Assembly: GCF_026342735.1 (NCBI RefSeq)
Contig: NZ_JAPEMM010000001.1
Location: forward strand, 4,216,001 to 4,280,000
Source of the DNA: Streptomyces sp. NBC_00193
GTDB taxonomy: Bacteria > Actinomycetota > Actinomycetes > Streptomycetales > Streptomycetaceae
Length of the DNA: 64,000 nucleotides
Direction: 5' to 3'
Shown here: piece by piece, positions 1 to 8,718 of the stretch
Position numbering within the stretch: position 1 is the stretch's first letter
Layout: each line of letters starts with the position of its first letter
Notes under the pieces: generated by a model
Told to the model about the DNA's origin: nothing
Seen by the model: the letters and a program-made list of their open reading frames with translations, nothing else
Databases searched by the model: none
Made by a program: the position numbers and the translations under genes

Positions 1-930
1 ACCGAGCGGCACCGGCTCGGCGTCTCGCCCGCCACCGTGCGCAACGACATGGCCGTGCTGGAGGACGAGGGCTACATCGCGCAGCCCCACACCAGCGCCG
101 GCCGGATCCCCACCGACAAGGGCTACCGCCTCTTCGTCGACAAGCTGGCGGGGGTCAAGCCGCTGTCGACGCCCGAGCGCCGGGCCATCCAGAACTTCCT
201 CGACGGGGCCGTGGACCTCGACGACGTCGTCGGCCGGACGGTGCGGCTGCTCGCGCAGCTCACCCGGCAGGTCGCCGTCGTCCAGTACCCGTCGCTCACC
301 CGCTCCACCGTCCGGCACGTCGAGCTGCTCGCGCTGGCCCCGGCCCGCCTGATGCTCGTCCTCATCACGGACACCGGCCGGGTCGAGCAGCGGCTCGTCG
401 ACTGCCAGGCCCCCTTCGGGGAGGCCTCGCTCGCGGACCTGCGGGCCCGCCTCAACAGCCGTGTGGTCGGCCGTCGGTTCACCGACGTGCCGCCGCTGGT
501 GAAGGACCTTCCGGAATCCTTCGAGAACGAGGACCGGGTGACGGTGAAGGCCGTCCTCGACACCCTTCTCGAAACGCTGGTCGAGGAGGCGGAGGAGCGG
601 CTGATGATCGGCGGCACCGCCAACCTGACCCGCTTCGGACACGATTTTCCCCTGACGATCAGGCCGGTGCTCGAAGCGCTGGAGGAGCAGGTCGTGCTCC
701 TCAAGCTGCTGGGCGAGGCCAGTGAGTCGGGAATGGCCGTAAAGATCGGGCATGAGAACGCCTACGAGGGACTGAACTCCACGTCCGTCGTCTCGGTCGG
801 CTACGGTTCGGGCGGCGAAGCAGTCGCCAAACTCGGCGTGGTCGGACCGACCCGCATGGACTACCCCGGAACGATGGGAGCGGTACGCGCAGTGGCACGT
901 TACGTCGGACAGATCCTGGCGGAGTCGTAA
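1..930 (+). CDS. hrcA: Heat-inducible transcription repressor HrcA, 5' end outside window
   Basis: The frame is open from base 1, so the gene begins upstream. The first visible residues (TERHRLGVSPATVRNDM) are the recognition helix of the HrcA winged-helix domain, followed by the family stretch IAQPHTSAGRIPTDKGYR. The rest matches the GAF-like dimerisation part (VRHVELLALAPARLMLVL, near the C-terminus GYGSGGEAVAKLGVVGPTRMDY). HrcA represses groE-type heat-shock genes through CIRCE operators and needs GroEL for activity. The stop is directly followed by the GTG of dnaJ, the usual actinobacterial hrcA-dnaJ operon. No CIRCE element can be seen because the promoter lies outside the window. Confidence 0.96.
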   Translation, partial: TERHRLGVSPATVRNDMAVLEDEGYIAQPHTSAGRIPTDKGYRLFVDKLAGVKPLSTPERRAIQNFLDGAVDLDDVVGRTVRLLAQLTRQVAVVQYPSLTRSTVRHVELLALAPARLMLVLITDTGRVEQRLVDCQAPFGEASLADLRARLNSRVVGRRFTDVPPLVKDLPESFENEDRVTVKAVLDTLLETLVEEAEERLMIGGTANLTRFGHDFPLTIRPVLEALEEQVVLLKLLGEASESGMAVKIGHENAYEGLNSTSVVSVGYGSGGEAVAKLGVVGPTRMDYPGTMGAVRAVARYVGQILAES

Positions 931-2067
931 GTGGCCACGGACTACTACGCCGTTCTCGGCGTGCGCCGCGACGCATCGCAGGACGAGATCAAGAAGGCAT
1001 TCCGGCGGCTCGCCCGCGAGCTGCACCCGGATGTGAATCCCGATCCCAAGACGCAAGAGCGTTTCAAGGAGATCAACGCCGCCTACGAGGTCCTCTCGGA
1101 CCCGCAGAAGAAGCAGGTCTTCGACCTCGGCGGCGACCCGCTGTCCTCCTCGGGCGGCGGCGGAGCCGGCGGCTTCGGAGCGGGTGGCTTCGGCAACTTC
1201 TCCGACATCATGGACGCCTTCTTCGGCCAGTCCTCGCAGCGCGGACCGCGCTCGCGGACCCGCCGCGGCCAGGACGCCATGATCCGCCTCGACCTGGAAC
1301 TGGACGAGGCCGCCTTCGGCACGACCAAGGACATCCAGGTCGACACGGCCGTCGTCTGCACCACCTGCTCCGGCGAGGGCGCCGCCCCCGGCACCTCGGC
1401 GCAGACGTGTGACATGTGCCGCGGCCGCGGTGAGGTCTCGCAGGTCACCCGGTCCTTCCTGGGCCAGGTCATGACCTCGCGGCCCTGCCCGCAGTGCCAG
1501 GGCTTCGGCACCGTGGTCCCGACCCCGTGCCCCGAGTGCGCGGGCGACGGCCGGGTCCGCTCCCGCCGCAGCCTGACGGTCAAGATCCCCGCCGGTGTCG
1601 AGAACGGCACCCGGATCCAGCTCGCGGGCGAGGGCGAGGTCGGCCCCGGCGGCGGCCCCGCCGGCGACCTGTACGTGGAGATCCACGAGCTGCCGCACCC
1701 GACCTTCCAGCGGCGCGGGGACGACCTGCACTGCACGGTCACCATCCCGATGACCGCGGCGGCCCTGGGCACCAAATGCCCGCTGGAGACGCTGGACGGC
1801 CTGGAGGAGATCGACATCCGGCCCGGCACCGGGTCCGGGCAGGCGATCCCGCTGCACGGCCGCGGCGTCACCCACCTGCGCGGCGGCGGGCGCGGCGACC
1901 TGATCGTGCACGTCGAGGTCACCACCCCGGGCAAGCTGGACCCGGCGCAGGAGGACCTGCTGCGCCAGCTGGCCAAGCTGCGGGGCGAGGAGCGGCCGAT
2001 GGGCCAGTTCGCGCCGGGCCAGCAAGGCCTGTTCAGCCGCCTGAAGGACGCCTTCAACGGGCGCTGA
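931..2067 (+). CDS. dnaJ: Chaperone DnaJ (second, HrcA-linked copy type)
   Basis: This 378-residue type I DnaJ starts at a GTG immediately after the hrcA stop. The N-terminal J domain (about residues 3-68) carries the HPD motif in ARELHPDVNPD. A Gly-rich linker with GGGGAGGFGAGGFG follows. Four CxxCxGxG zinc repeats (CTTCSGEG, CDMCRGRG, CPQCQGFG, CPECAGDG) lie at about 145-215, followed by the C-terminal substrate-binding domains. It delivers unfolded clients to DnaK and stimulates its ATPase. Position after hrcA points to the dnaJ2-type paralogue rather than the dnaK-grpE-dnaJ copy. The sequence just past the stop repeats the last codons (ACGGGCGCTGAG occurs twice within 30 nt), a small tail duplication. 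Confidence 0.97.
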   Translation: MATDYYAVLGVRRDASQDEIKKAFRRLARELHPDVNPDPKTQERFKEINAAYEVLSDPQKKQVFDLGGDPLSSSGGGGAGGFGAGGFGNFSDIMDAFFGQSSQRGPRSRTRRGQDAMIRLDLELDEAAFGTTKDIQVDTAVVCTTCSGEGAAPGTSAQTCDMCRGRGEVSQVTRSFLGQVMTSRPCPQCQGFGTVVPTPCPECAGDGRVRSRRSLTVKIPAGVENGTRIQLAGEGEVGPGGGPAGDLYVEIHELPHPTFQRRGDDLHCTVTIPMTAAALGTKCPLETLDGLEEIDIRPGTGSGQAIPLHGRGVTHLRGGGRGDLIVHVEVTTPGKLDPAQEDLLRQLAKLRGEERPMGQFAPGQQGLFSRLKDAFNGR

Positions 2068-2109
2068 GCGACGCATTCGACGGGCGCTGAGCAGCGTACG
2101 AGAACACCT

Positions 2110-2145
2110 GCGAGCCCGGTCCGGGGATCCCCGGACCGGGCTCGC
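2110..2145 (+). terminator. Perfect 36-nt palindrome after dnaJ
   Basis: GCGAGCCCGGTCCGGGGA is followed immediately by its exact reverse complement, giving an 18-bp stem (loop formed by opening the central GGATCC). It lies 43 nt after the dnaJ stop. There is no U-tract, which is normal for GC-rich actinobacterial terminators. It probably ends the hrcA-dnaJ transcript. Confidence 0.75.
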
Positions 2146-2260
2146 GGCATGCGTGGCGGCGGGGCGGTGGCGAGGGCGGCGGCGGTATTCGGGCACCCCG
2201 GTGAAGGGGACTATGCCAGGCGAATGCCGTGATTCGGTCCCGTGAGCGGGACATGGCACG

Positions 2261-3361
2261 ATGCAGCTCATGTCCTCCGCACCGAACGGTCTCTTCGCGT
2301 ACCCGATCGTGCAGGCGCCCATGGCGGGCGGCGCGTCCTGCCCGCCGCTCGCGGCCGCCGTGTGCGAAGCGGGCGGACTGGGCTTCCTCGCCGGCGGCTA
2401 CAAGACCGCCGACGGCATGTACCAGGAGATCAAGCGGCTGCGCGCGCTCACCCGCCGCCCCTTCGGCGTCAACCTCTTCCTGCCGCAGGCCTCCCACGCG
2501 GACCCGGCGGTGCTGGAGGTCTACCGCGGGCACCTCGCCAGTGAGGCCTCCTGGTACGAGATCTCCCTCGCCGACGAGGACATCATCGGCACCAGCGACG
2601 ACGGCTACGACGCCAAACTGGCCATTCTCATCGAAGACCCGGTACCCGTGGTCTCGTTCACCTTCGGCCTGCCCTCGCCCGCGGCCTTCACCTGCCTGCG
2701 CAAGGTCGGTACGTACACGATCGCCACCGTCACCTCCGTCGAGGAGGCCCGCGCCGCCCAGGCGGCCGGCGCCGACGCAGTCTGCGTCCAGGGCGTGGAG
2801 GCCGGCGGCCACCAGGGCACCCACCGCGACGACCCGCAGGGCGACGGCACGGCCGGAGTCGGCCTGCTCGCGCTCGTCGCGCAGGTGCGCGAGGCCGTGG
2901 CCCTCCCGATCATCGCGGCGGGCGGCCTGATGCGCGGCTCGCAGATCGCCGCGCTGCTCGCCGCGGGCGCGGAGGCCGCGCAGCTCGGCACGGCCTTCCT
3001 GGCGTGTCCGGAGTCCGGCGCGCACCCCCTGCACAAGAAGGCGCTGACCGACCCGCTGTTCGTCCGGACGGAGCTGACCCGGGCCTTCTCCGGGCGGCCG
3101 GCCCGCGGACTGGTCAACCGGTTCATGCGCGAGCACGGCCCGTACGCCCCGGCCGCGTACCCGCAGGTCCACCACCTGACCGCGCCGCTGCGCAAGGCCG
3201 CCGCCGCGGCCGGGGACCCGCAGGGCATGGCCCTGTGGGCGGGCCAGGGCCACCGGCTGGCGCGGGCCCTGCCGGCCGGGGAACTGGTGGAGGTGCTCGC
3301 GGCGGAACTCGGCGCGGCGCAGAACGCGTTGAAGGCAATGCAGATGAGGAGTGCGTCATGA
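2261..3361 (+). CDS. Nitronate monooxygenase family (2-nitropropane dioxygenase-like) flavoprotein
   Basis: The 366-residue protein has the NMO TIM-barrel pattern: N-terminal YPIVQAPMAGGASCPPL, AGGLGFLAGGY, then GADAVCVQGVEAGGHQGTH, whose His matches the catalytic His of class I nitronate monooxygenases. The FMN phosphate loop is PIIAAGGLMRG, with AAQLGTAFL after it. Family members use FMN and O2 to oxidise alkyl nitronates; the physiological substrate is unknown here. ATG at 2270 (MSSAPNG) is an equally good start. The stop overlaps the rsmE start as ATGA, so the two genes are translationally coupled. Confidence 0.9.
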   Translation: MQLMSSAPNGLFAYPIVQAPMAGGASCPPLAAAVCEAGGLGFLAGGYKTADGMYQEIKRLRALTRRPFGVNLFLPQASHADPAVLEVYRGHLASEASWYEISLADEDIIGTSDDGYDAKLAILIEDPVPVVSFTFGLPSPAAFTCLRKVGTYTIATVTSVEEARAAQAAGADAVCVQGVEAGGHQGTHRDDPQGDGTAGVGLLALVAQVREAVALPIIAAGGLMRGSQIAALLAAGAEAAQLGTAFLACPESGAHPLHKKALTDPLFVRTELTRAFSGRPARGLVNRFMREHGPYAPAAYPQVHHLTAPLRKAAAAAGDPQGMALWAGQGHRLARALPAGELVEVLAAELGAAQNALKAMQMRSAS

Positions 3362-4101
3362 CCGCCCCGGTGTTCGTGGTCGAAAAGGTTCCCGCGGGGC
3401 CGGAGTTCGTCCTGGACGGTTCCGAAGGCCGCCACGCGGTCTCCGTGAAGCGGCTGGCCCCCGGCGAGGCCCTCGTACTGACCGACGGCCGGGGCGGCTG
3501 GGCCGAGGCCGTCGTGACGGCCGCCGAGGGCAAGGACCGCCTCGTCGTCTCCGTGTCCGGGGTCTTCGAGGAGCCGGAGCCGGCCGTCCGGATCACCGTC
3601 GTCCAGGCCCTGCCCAAGGGCGACCGGGGCGAGGTCGCCGTCGAGACCATGACGGAGACCGGCGTCGACGCGATCGTGCCCTGGCAGGCCTCGCGCTGCA
3701 TCACCCAGTGGCGCGGCGACCGGGGCGCCAAATCCCTGGCGAAGTGGCGGGCCACCGCCCGCGAGTCCGGCAAGCAGTCCCGCCGGGTCCGCTTCCCCGA
3801 GGTCGCGGAGGCGCTGTCGACCAAGCAGGTCGCGGCGCTGCTCGCGGAGGCCGACCTCGCGGTGGTCCTGCACGAGGACCGGGACGCGCCTTCGGGCGCG
3901 CTGGCCACCGCGGAACTGCCCTCCGCGGGCTCCGTCGTCCTGGTCGTCGGACCCGAGGGCGGGGTCTCCCCGGACGAGCTCGCCGCCTTCGCCGCGGCCG
4001 GGGCGCACCCGTACCGGCTGGGCCCCTCGGTCCTGCGCACCTCCACGGCGGGCACGGCCGCGGCGGCGGTGCTGCTGGCGCGGACGGGGCGCTGGTCCTG
4101 A
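3358..4101 (+). CDS. rsmE: 16S rRNA (uracil(1498)-N(3))-methyltransferase RsmE
   Basis: This 247-residue SPOUT-class methyltransferase starts at the ATG of the ATGA overlap with the upstream flavoprotein gene. The N-terminal PUA-like domain contains the family motif EGRHAVSVKRL. The trefoil-knot SAM site is visible as VVGPEGGVSPDELAAF and LGPSVLRTSTAGTAAAAVLL near the C-terminus. It methylates U1498 of 16S rRNA in the assembled 30S subunit. Length and motifs are standard. Confidence 0.95.
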   Translation: MTAPVFVVEKVPAGPEFVLDGSEGRHAVSVKRLAPGEALVLTDGRGGWAEAVVTAAEGKDRLVVSVSGVFEEPEPAVRITVVQALPKGDRGEVAVETMTETGVDAIVPWQASRCITQWRGDRGAKSLAKWRATARESGKQSRRVRFPEVAEALSTKQVAALLAEADLAVVLHEDRDAPSGALATAELPSAGSVVLVVGPEGGVSPDELAAFAAAGAHPYRLGPSVLRTSTAGTAAAAVLLARTGRWS

Positions 4102-4166
4102 CCGGTCCGGACGGTGGCGGTGGATACGATGCCGGAACCGATCACCCGTCACGAAGGGCTCAGCAC

Positions 4167-4526
4167 ATGGCCGGGGAACCGCAGGCCGACTGCCTGTTCT
4201 GCAAGATCGTCGCGGGGAACATTCCCGCGACGGTCGTCCGGGAGACGGACACGACCGTCGCCTTCCGCGACATCAATCCGCAGGCACCCACCCACGTCCT
4301 CGTCATCCCGAAGGTGCACTACCCCGACGCCGCCTCCCTCGCGGCCGCGGAGCCCGGGATCGCCGCCGACGTCCTGACCGAAGCCGGCCGCGTCGCGGTC
4401 GACGAGGGGCTCGCCGACCACGCCTACCGGCTCGTCTTCAACACCGGTGCCAGGGCGGGCCAGGTCGTCTTCCATGCCCACGCGCACGTCCTCGGCGGCC
4501 GTGGCTTCGAATGGCCCCCGGGATAA
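4167..4526 (+). CDS. HIT (histidine triad) family nucleotide-binding protein
   Basis: This 119-residue protein has the compact HINT/PKCI layout. It opens with CLFCKIVAGNIPA, then ETDTTVAFRDINPQAPTHVLVIPK, and ends with the histidine triad HAHAHVLGGR near residue 107. HINT proteins are dimeric nucleoside phosphoramidase/AMP-lysine hydrolases. The ATG at 4167 gives the normal N-terminus. It sits 65 nt after rsmE and 3 nt before the GTG of rnz, so co-transcription with rnz is likely. Confidence 0.93.
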   Translation: MAGEPQADCLFCKIVAGNIPATVVRETDTTVAFRDINPQAPTHVLVIPKVHYPDAASLAAAEPGIAADVLTEAGRVAVDEGLADHAYRLVFNTGARAGQVVFHAHAHVLGGRGFEWPPG

Positions 4527-4529
4527 ACC

Positions 4530-5438
4530 GTGTCCGTACGAGAATTCGTGGTGCTCGGCACCGCCAGCCAGGTGCCCACCCGCCACCGCAACCACAACGG
4601 CTACCTGCTGCGCTGGGACGGCGAGGGCATCCTCTTCGATCCCGGCGAGGGAACCCAGCGCCAGATGCTCCGCGCCGGGGTGGCCGCGCACGACATCAAC
4701 CGGATCTGTGTCACCCACTTCCACGGTGACCACAGCCTCGGCCTCGCCGGGGTCATCCAGCGGATCAACCTCGACCGGGTCCCGCACCCCGTCACCGCCC
4801 ACTACCCGGCCTCCGGACAGAAGTTCTTCGACCGGCTGCGGTACGCCACGGCCTACCGCGAGACCGTGCAGCTCGCGGAGGAGCCGGTGGCCGAGGACGG
4901 GATCCTGGCCCGCGGGGACGCGTACACCCTGGACGCCGTACGGCTCTCGCACCCCGTGGAGTCCTTCGGCTACCGGGTCACCGAGCCCGACGGGCGCCGG
5001 ATACGGCCCGAACTGCTCGCCCGGCACGGCATCACGGGGCCGGACGTGGGCCGGATCCAGCGCGAGGGCAGCCTCGGCGGGGTCACCCTGGAGGAGGTCA
5101 GCGAGGCGCGCGCCGGGCAACGGTTCGCCTTCGTCATGGACACCCGGCTCTGCGAGGGCGTCGAGGCGCTCGCGGCGGGCGCCGACATGCTGGTGATCGA
5201 GTCGACCTTCCTCGACGAGGACGTCCAACTGGCCACCGACCACGGGCACCTCACCGCCGGGCAGGCCGCCCGGGTGGCCCGGGACGGGGGCGTGCGGCAC
5301 CTCGTGCTGACGCACTTCTCGCAGCGCTACACCGATCCGGCGGAGTTCGAACGCCAGGCCCGCGCGGCGGGTTTCGAGGGCGAGCTCACGATCGCCGCCG
5401 ACCTCGTACGGGTCCCCGTGCCGAAGCGGGCCGCATAG
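4530..5438 (+). CDS. rnz: Ribonuclease Z / tRNase Z-like metallo-beta-lactamase protein
   Basis: This 302-residue MBL-fold protein starts at GTG 4530, 3 nt after the HIT gene. Metal ligands are visible: THFHGDHSLGL (HxHxDH motif), the Asp in FVMDTRLCEG, and the C-terminal HLVLTHFSQRY with its His. FDPGEGTQRQM is the tRNase Z-type signature after the first strand. Rnz removes the 3' trailer of tRNA precursors lacking encoded CCA. Length fits the short bacterial form. Confidence 0.9.
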   Translation: MSVREFVVLGTASQVPTRHRNHNGYLLRWDGEGILFDPGEGTQRQMLRAGVAAHDINRICVTHFHGDHSLGLAGVIQRINLDRVPHPVTAHYPASGQKFFDRLRYATAYRETVQLAEEPVAEDGILARGDAYTLDAVRLSHPVESFGYRVTEPDGRRIRPELLARHGITGPDVGRIQREGSLGGVTLEEVSEARAGQRFAFVMDTRLCEGVEALAAGADMLVIESTFLDEDVQLATDHGHLTAGQAARVARDGGVRHLVLTHFSQRYTDPAEFERQARAAGFEGELTIAADLVRVPVPKRAA

Positions 5439-5448
5439 CGGGCCCGTG

Positions 5449-5540
5449 GCCCTGCGGGGCGAAGTCCCCTACCCGCCCTTCGCCCGTTCCCCGGGGCTGC
5501 GCCCCGGACCCCCTGGGGCGGGGACTTCGCCCCGCAGGGC
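5449..5540. terminator. 21-bp perfect inverted repeat between convergent genes
   Basis: Bases 5449-5469 are exactly complementary to 5520-5540. The loop holds GC-rich sequence (TTCGCCCGTTCCCCGGGGC) shared with the dispersed repeat family seen at 17459, 56815 and 63310. Lying between convergent rnz and an MFS gene, it probably works as a bidirectional terminator. Confidence 0.65.
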
Positions 5541-5560
5541 AGCAGTTGTCCCGTGGCGGC

Positions 5561-6964
5561 CTAGACGCCGGTGCGGATGCGCCTGCGGGCGCGCTCCCGG
5601 CCGCGGCGGGCCGCCGCCGGGGAGAGCAGCAGCACCCGCAGCGGAGGCAGGCGCAACGGCCGGCCGCGGAGCTCGGGGAGCTCCACGACCTCCAGTTCCT
5701 GCGCGCCGACCCGCGGAACCGATCCGGCCGGCGTCCCCGCCCCGGCGGCGAGCACGGCCGCCGGAGCCCCGCCGCGCCGCCGCACCGAGCCGGGGGTCAG
5801 TGGGCGTCCGCCGACGTGCAGGGCGACCCCGGCCATCGGCCCGGCCACCGCGAGCAGCAGGCCCCCCAGGACCAGCCCCATGCCGGGGAACCCCGCACCC
5901 TCGGCGAGCAGGCTCCCGGTGACGGGCCCGCAGGCCACACCGAGCGAGGACGCGGAACCGACCAGGACGGCCCAGCGCCCGCGCGGGTCGAGGGCGGCGG
6001 CGAGGCCGATGGCGTAGGAGAGCACGACGGGGTAGACCGCGTTCCACAGGATCTCCCCGGCCGCGAAGGAGCCCAGGCCCCGCGCGTGCGAGGCGAGCAC
6101 CACGCAGCAGGCGATGACCACCGTGCCCACGCCCACCGGGACCGCCCGCCCGAGCCGGGCCCCGAGCGCGGAGGCGGCGGTGACCCCGAGCAGCCCGGCA
6201 CCGAGCGCGGCCGCGAAGACGATCCCGAGGGTGACCTCGGACAGGCCCGCCTGCTGCGCGCCGATGCGTCCGCTGACGCCCCACAGGGCGTTCTGGGCGA
6301 GCGACCACAGCATCAGGGCCCCGGCGAGCACCATCCCGGCGCGCGGGTAGGGCAGCCGCCCGGAGGCCCGTACGGCCCCGTCGGTGCTGCCGTCGGCACG
6401 GTCCGTACGGTCCGTGCGGTCGGCCCCGGGCAGGCGCCCCGTCGCGGGCCAGCACACCAGTGCGACCAGGGCGATCGCCGCGAACGGCAGCCAGTGCCCG
6501 CCGCCGAGCCGGGGCAGGGTCAGGTACAGGGCCCCGGCCGTCGCCGACACCGACAGCAGCCCCAGCGCGGAGGTCCGGTGCGGGTCGCGCTGTGCCGCGA
6601 TCCCGGAGGCGGCCACGGCGGTGGCCGTGCCCGAGCCGAAGCCGCCGAGGACGGCACCCGCGACGACGAGGGGGAGCTGCGCGGTGGCGGCCGCCGTGCC
6701 GTACCCGAGGACGGCGAGCAGCAGCCCGAGCCGGGCCAGCGGACGCGGCCCGTGGCGCGGGATGCGGGAGGCGAGGGTGAACCCGGCGGCGGCCGAGCCG
6801 AGCAGCAGGACCGAGCCGATCAGACCGGCCTGCGCGGGGCTCAGCGGGAGGTGTGCGTCGAGCCGGCCGACGACGGTCGGCAACAGGTACGGGGCGACGT
6901 AACCGGAGGTGAAGAGCGCGACGAGCGGCCAGGCGGCGGGCGGCGCGGGGGTGCGGTCGGGCAC
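5561..6964 (-). CDS. MFS transporter
   Basis: This 467-residue protein has about 12 hydrophobic segments beginning at residue 12 (WPLVALFTSGYVAPYLLPTVV). The MFS-type loop between TM2 and TM3 reads SRIPRHGPRPLARLG. A middle hydrophilic stretch (about 168-190) is rich in Asp/Arg/Thr (PGADRTDRTDRADGSTDGA). The C-terminal 80 residues are Pro/Gly/Arg-rich and not membrane-like. The substrate cannot be told from sequence. The gene is transcribed away from the PfkB kinase across a 325-bp region. Confidence 0.8.
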   Translation of the reverse strand: MPDRTPAPPAAWPLVALFTSGYVAPYLLPTVVGRLDAHLPLSPAQAGLIGSVLLLGSAAAGFTLASRIPRHGPRPLARLGLLLAVLGYGTAAATAQLPLVVAGAVLGGFGSGTATAVAASGIAAQRDPHRTSALGLLSVSATAGALYLTLPRLGGGHWLPFAAIALVALVCWPATGRLPGADRTDRTDRADGSTDGAVRASGRLPYPRAGMVLAGALMLWSLAQNALWGVSGRIGAQQAGLSEVTLGIVFAAALGAGLLGVTAASALGARLGRAVPVGVGTVVIACCVVLASHARGLGSFAAGEILWNAVYPVVLSYAIGLAAALDPRGRWAVLVGSASSLGVACGPVTGSLLAEGAGFPGMGLVLGGLLLAVAGPMAGVALHVGGRPLTPGSVRRRGGAPAAVLAAGAGTPAGSVPRVGAQELEVVELPELRGRPLRLPPLRVLLLSPAAARRGRERARRRIRTGV

Positions 6965-7147
6965 GGGTGTTCCATGTGGTGCAGGTGGAGCGTGAGATTC
7001 CGCAAGGCCGCGGGGCTCATATCTATCAAGCGGCCCGATCTCCGGAGAAGGGCGTTCAGGCGGTGATCTGCGTCACACTGTATTCCGGGTCCGCCCGGGA
7101 GGGAGGGCCTGACGGCGGACGCGGGTTGAATCCGATGGGGAAGCCCG

Positions 7148-7223
7148 GTGAAGGGGCCGGGCGGAGAAACCCATTGAAGGAGCCGATTGAAGAAATCGAC
7201 TGAAGAAGCCGATTGAAGAAACG
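7148..7223. repeat. Decaying 13-bp tandem repeat before the PfkB gene
   Basis: Four adjacent units follow ATTGAAGRAGCCG with substitutions: 7173-7185, 7186-7198, 7199-7211 and 7212-7223 (12 bp). A fifth degenerate copy, GGTGAAGGGGCCG, lies at 7148-7160. The 13-bp period is not a multiple of 3, so this is not coding. The tract is much richer in A than the surroundings. It lies in the 325-bp divergent region 6965-7289, in which I recognise no gene. Confidence 0.8.
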
Positions 7224-7243
7224 ACCCGCCAAGATCAGAACGC

Positions 7244-7278
7244 GAACCGAACCGACTCGAACCGAACCGAACCGAACG
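7244..7278. repeat. Seven 5-bp GAACC units abutting the ribosome binding site
   Basis: Units run GAACC, GAACC, GACTC, GAACC, GAACC, GAACC, GAACG. The last base of the tract is the first base of the GGGGAG ribosome binding site (7278-7283) of the GTG start at 7290. A pentanucleotide tract here could change promoter or leader length by slipped-strand mispairing. Confidence 0.85.
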
Positions 7279-7289
7279 GGGAGTACATC

Positions 7290-8387
7290 GTGACCAGTCG
7301 CAGCAGCCGGGACAGCCTCGACTCCGCCGTGGACCCGCTCGGTCCGCTGCGCGACCCCCATGAACCCGGCTGTGACGTCTTCCTGACCGGCACGGTCTTC
7401 CTCGACATCATCTTCACCGGCCTCGACTCGGCCCCGGTGCGCGGCACGGAGTCCTGGGCGCGCGGCATGGGTTCCAGCCCCGGCGGCGTCGCCAACATGG
7501 CCACCGCCCTCGCCCGGCTCGGCCTGCGCACCTCCCTGGCCGCCGCCTTCGGGGACGACCACTACGGGGAGTACTGCTGGGACGCGCTCGAACAGGGCGA
7601 GGGCATCGATCTCTCGATGTCGCGGACCGTTCCCGGGTGGCACAGCCCCGTCACCGTCTCCATGGCGTACGAGGGCGAGCGCACGATGGTCTCCCACGGC
7701 CACGAGGCCCCGCTCCCGGCGGACCCCGGCCCGTTCCCCCAGTGCCCGCCCCGGGCCCGCGCGGCCGTGGCCTCGCTCGGACCGGGCCGCGGCGAGGCCT
7801 GGGTCGCCGAGGCGGCCCGGCGCGGGGCCCGGGTCTTCGCCGACGTCGGCTGGGACGACAGCGGGCGGTGGGACCTGGGGGCGCTGGCCGACCTGGAGCA
7901 CTGCGAGGCCTTCCTGCCCAACGCGGGGGAGGCGATGGCCTACACGCGCACCGACTGCCCGCGCGCGGCGGCCCGGGCGCTGGCCGAGAAGGTGCCGATC
8001 GCGGTGGTGACGATGGGCTCCGAGGGCTCGTGCGCGGTGGACGGGCGGACCGGGGAGACGGCCGAGGTCCCCGCGATCGCGGTCGACGCCCTGGATCCGA
8101 CCGGGGCGGGCGACGTGTACGTGGCGGGCTTCCTGACCGGCACCCTCGCCGAGTGGCCGCTCGCGGACCGGCTCGCCTTCGCGGGCCTGACGGCCGCCCT
8201 GTCGGTGCAGGAGTTCGGCGGCTCCCTGTCGGCCCCCGGCTGGCCGGAGGTGGCCCACTGGTGGCGCACCGCCCCCGAGCCCCTGCGCGGGCGGTACGGC
8301 TTCCTCGACGACCTCGTCCCGCGCACCGCCGCCCCGGCCAGCCGCCGCCGCGCGGTCCCGACGATCGGCTTCCGCCAGTCGGCGTAG
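7290..8387 (+). CDS. PfkB-family carbohydrate kinase
   Basis: This 365-residue ribokinase-fold protein has the N-terminal GTVFLDIIFTGL and SSPGGVANMATALARLG substrate-site motifs. The C-terminal anion hole and catalytic base lie in DALDPTGAGDVYVAGFLTG. It phosphorylates a sugar or nucleoside hydroxyl with ATP; the exact substrate is not predictable. GTG 7290 has a good GGGGAG site 6 nt upstream. The upstream tandem repeats suggest variable expression (inference). The C-terminus carries an Arg-rich tail (PASRRRAVPTIGFRQSA). Confidence 0.88.
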   Translation: MTSRSSRDSLDSAVDPLGPLRDPHEPGCDVFLTGTVFLDIIFTGLDSAPVRGTESWARGMGSSPGGVANMATALARLGLRTSLAAAFGDDHYGEYCWDALEQGEGIDLSMSRTVPGWHSPVTVSMAYEGERTMVSHGHEAPLPADPGPFPQCPPRARAAVASLGPGRGEAWVAEAARRGARVFADVGWDDSGRWDLGALADLEHCEAFLPNAGEAMAYTRTDCPRAAARALAEKVPIAVVTMGSEGSCAVDGRTGETAEVPAIAVDALDPTGAGDVYVAGFLTGTLAEWPLADRLAFAGLTAALSVQEFGGSLSAPGWPEVAHWWRTAPEPLRGRYGFLDDLVPRTAAPASRRRAVPTIGFRQSA

Positions 8388-8416
8388 GGCCTGGCCGGCC
8401 GGGGAACGAACACCGT

Positions 8417-8482
8417 GCTGCGCCCTGGTCCCGGCCTGGGGCTGCGCCCTGGCCTTGGGCTGCGCCCTGGTCCCGGCCTGGG
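8417..8482. repeat. GCTGCGCCCTGG tandem repeat in a 490-bp gap
   Basis: The 24-bp unit beginning GCTGCGCCCTGGTCCCGG occurs at 8417-8440 and 8459-8482, separated by an 18-bp partial unit (8441-8458). The gap 8388-8877 holds this repeat, the hairpin at 8698-8718 and the phoH leader; I see no gene in it. Confidence 0.75.
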
Positions 8483-8697
8483 GCACGCCCCGGCCCGCCG
8501 CCCGCCTGGGATCGGGCTGCGCCTGTGAGTGTGGGTGGGGCCGGGCTGCCCCTGGCTCCGGATCGACCCCGCGTCCGCCGGGGATCGCTCAGCCCGCGCC
8601 GCGGACTGGCTGCGGCCCGCCGCGGACGCCGTGGCCCCGCCTCTGCAGGTCCGTAGGGGCTCCGGGGGGCTCGCCGCCCCCGCCTTGGATCGTCCGT

Positions 8698-8718
8698 GAT
8701 CCGGCCTTGGGCCGGATC
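8698..8718 (+). terminator. Hairpin in the PfkB-phoH gap
   Basis: GATCCGGCC, loop TTG, GGCCGGATC: a perfect 9-bp stem with weaker flanking complementarity (CGCC...GGCG). It could terminate PfkB transcription or belong to the phoH leader. Confidence 0.45.

Noticed and set aside
7148..7278. CRISPR-like array
   Set aside because: Units are only 5 and 13 bp and directly tandem without spacers, with no cas genes nearby.
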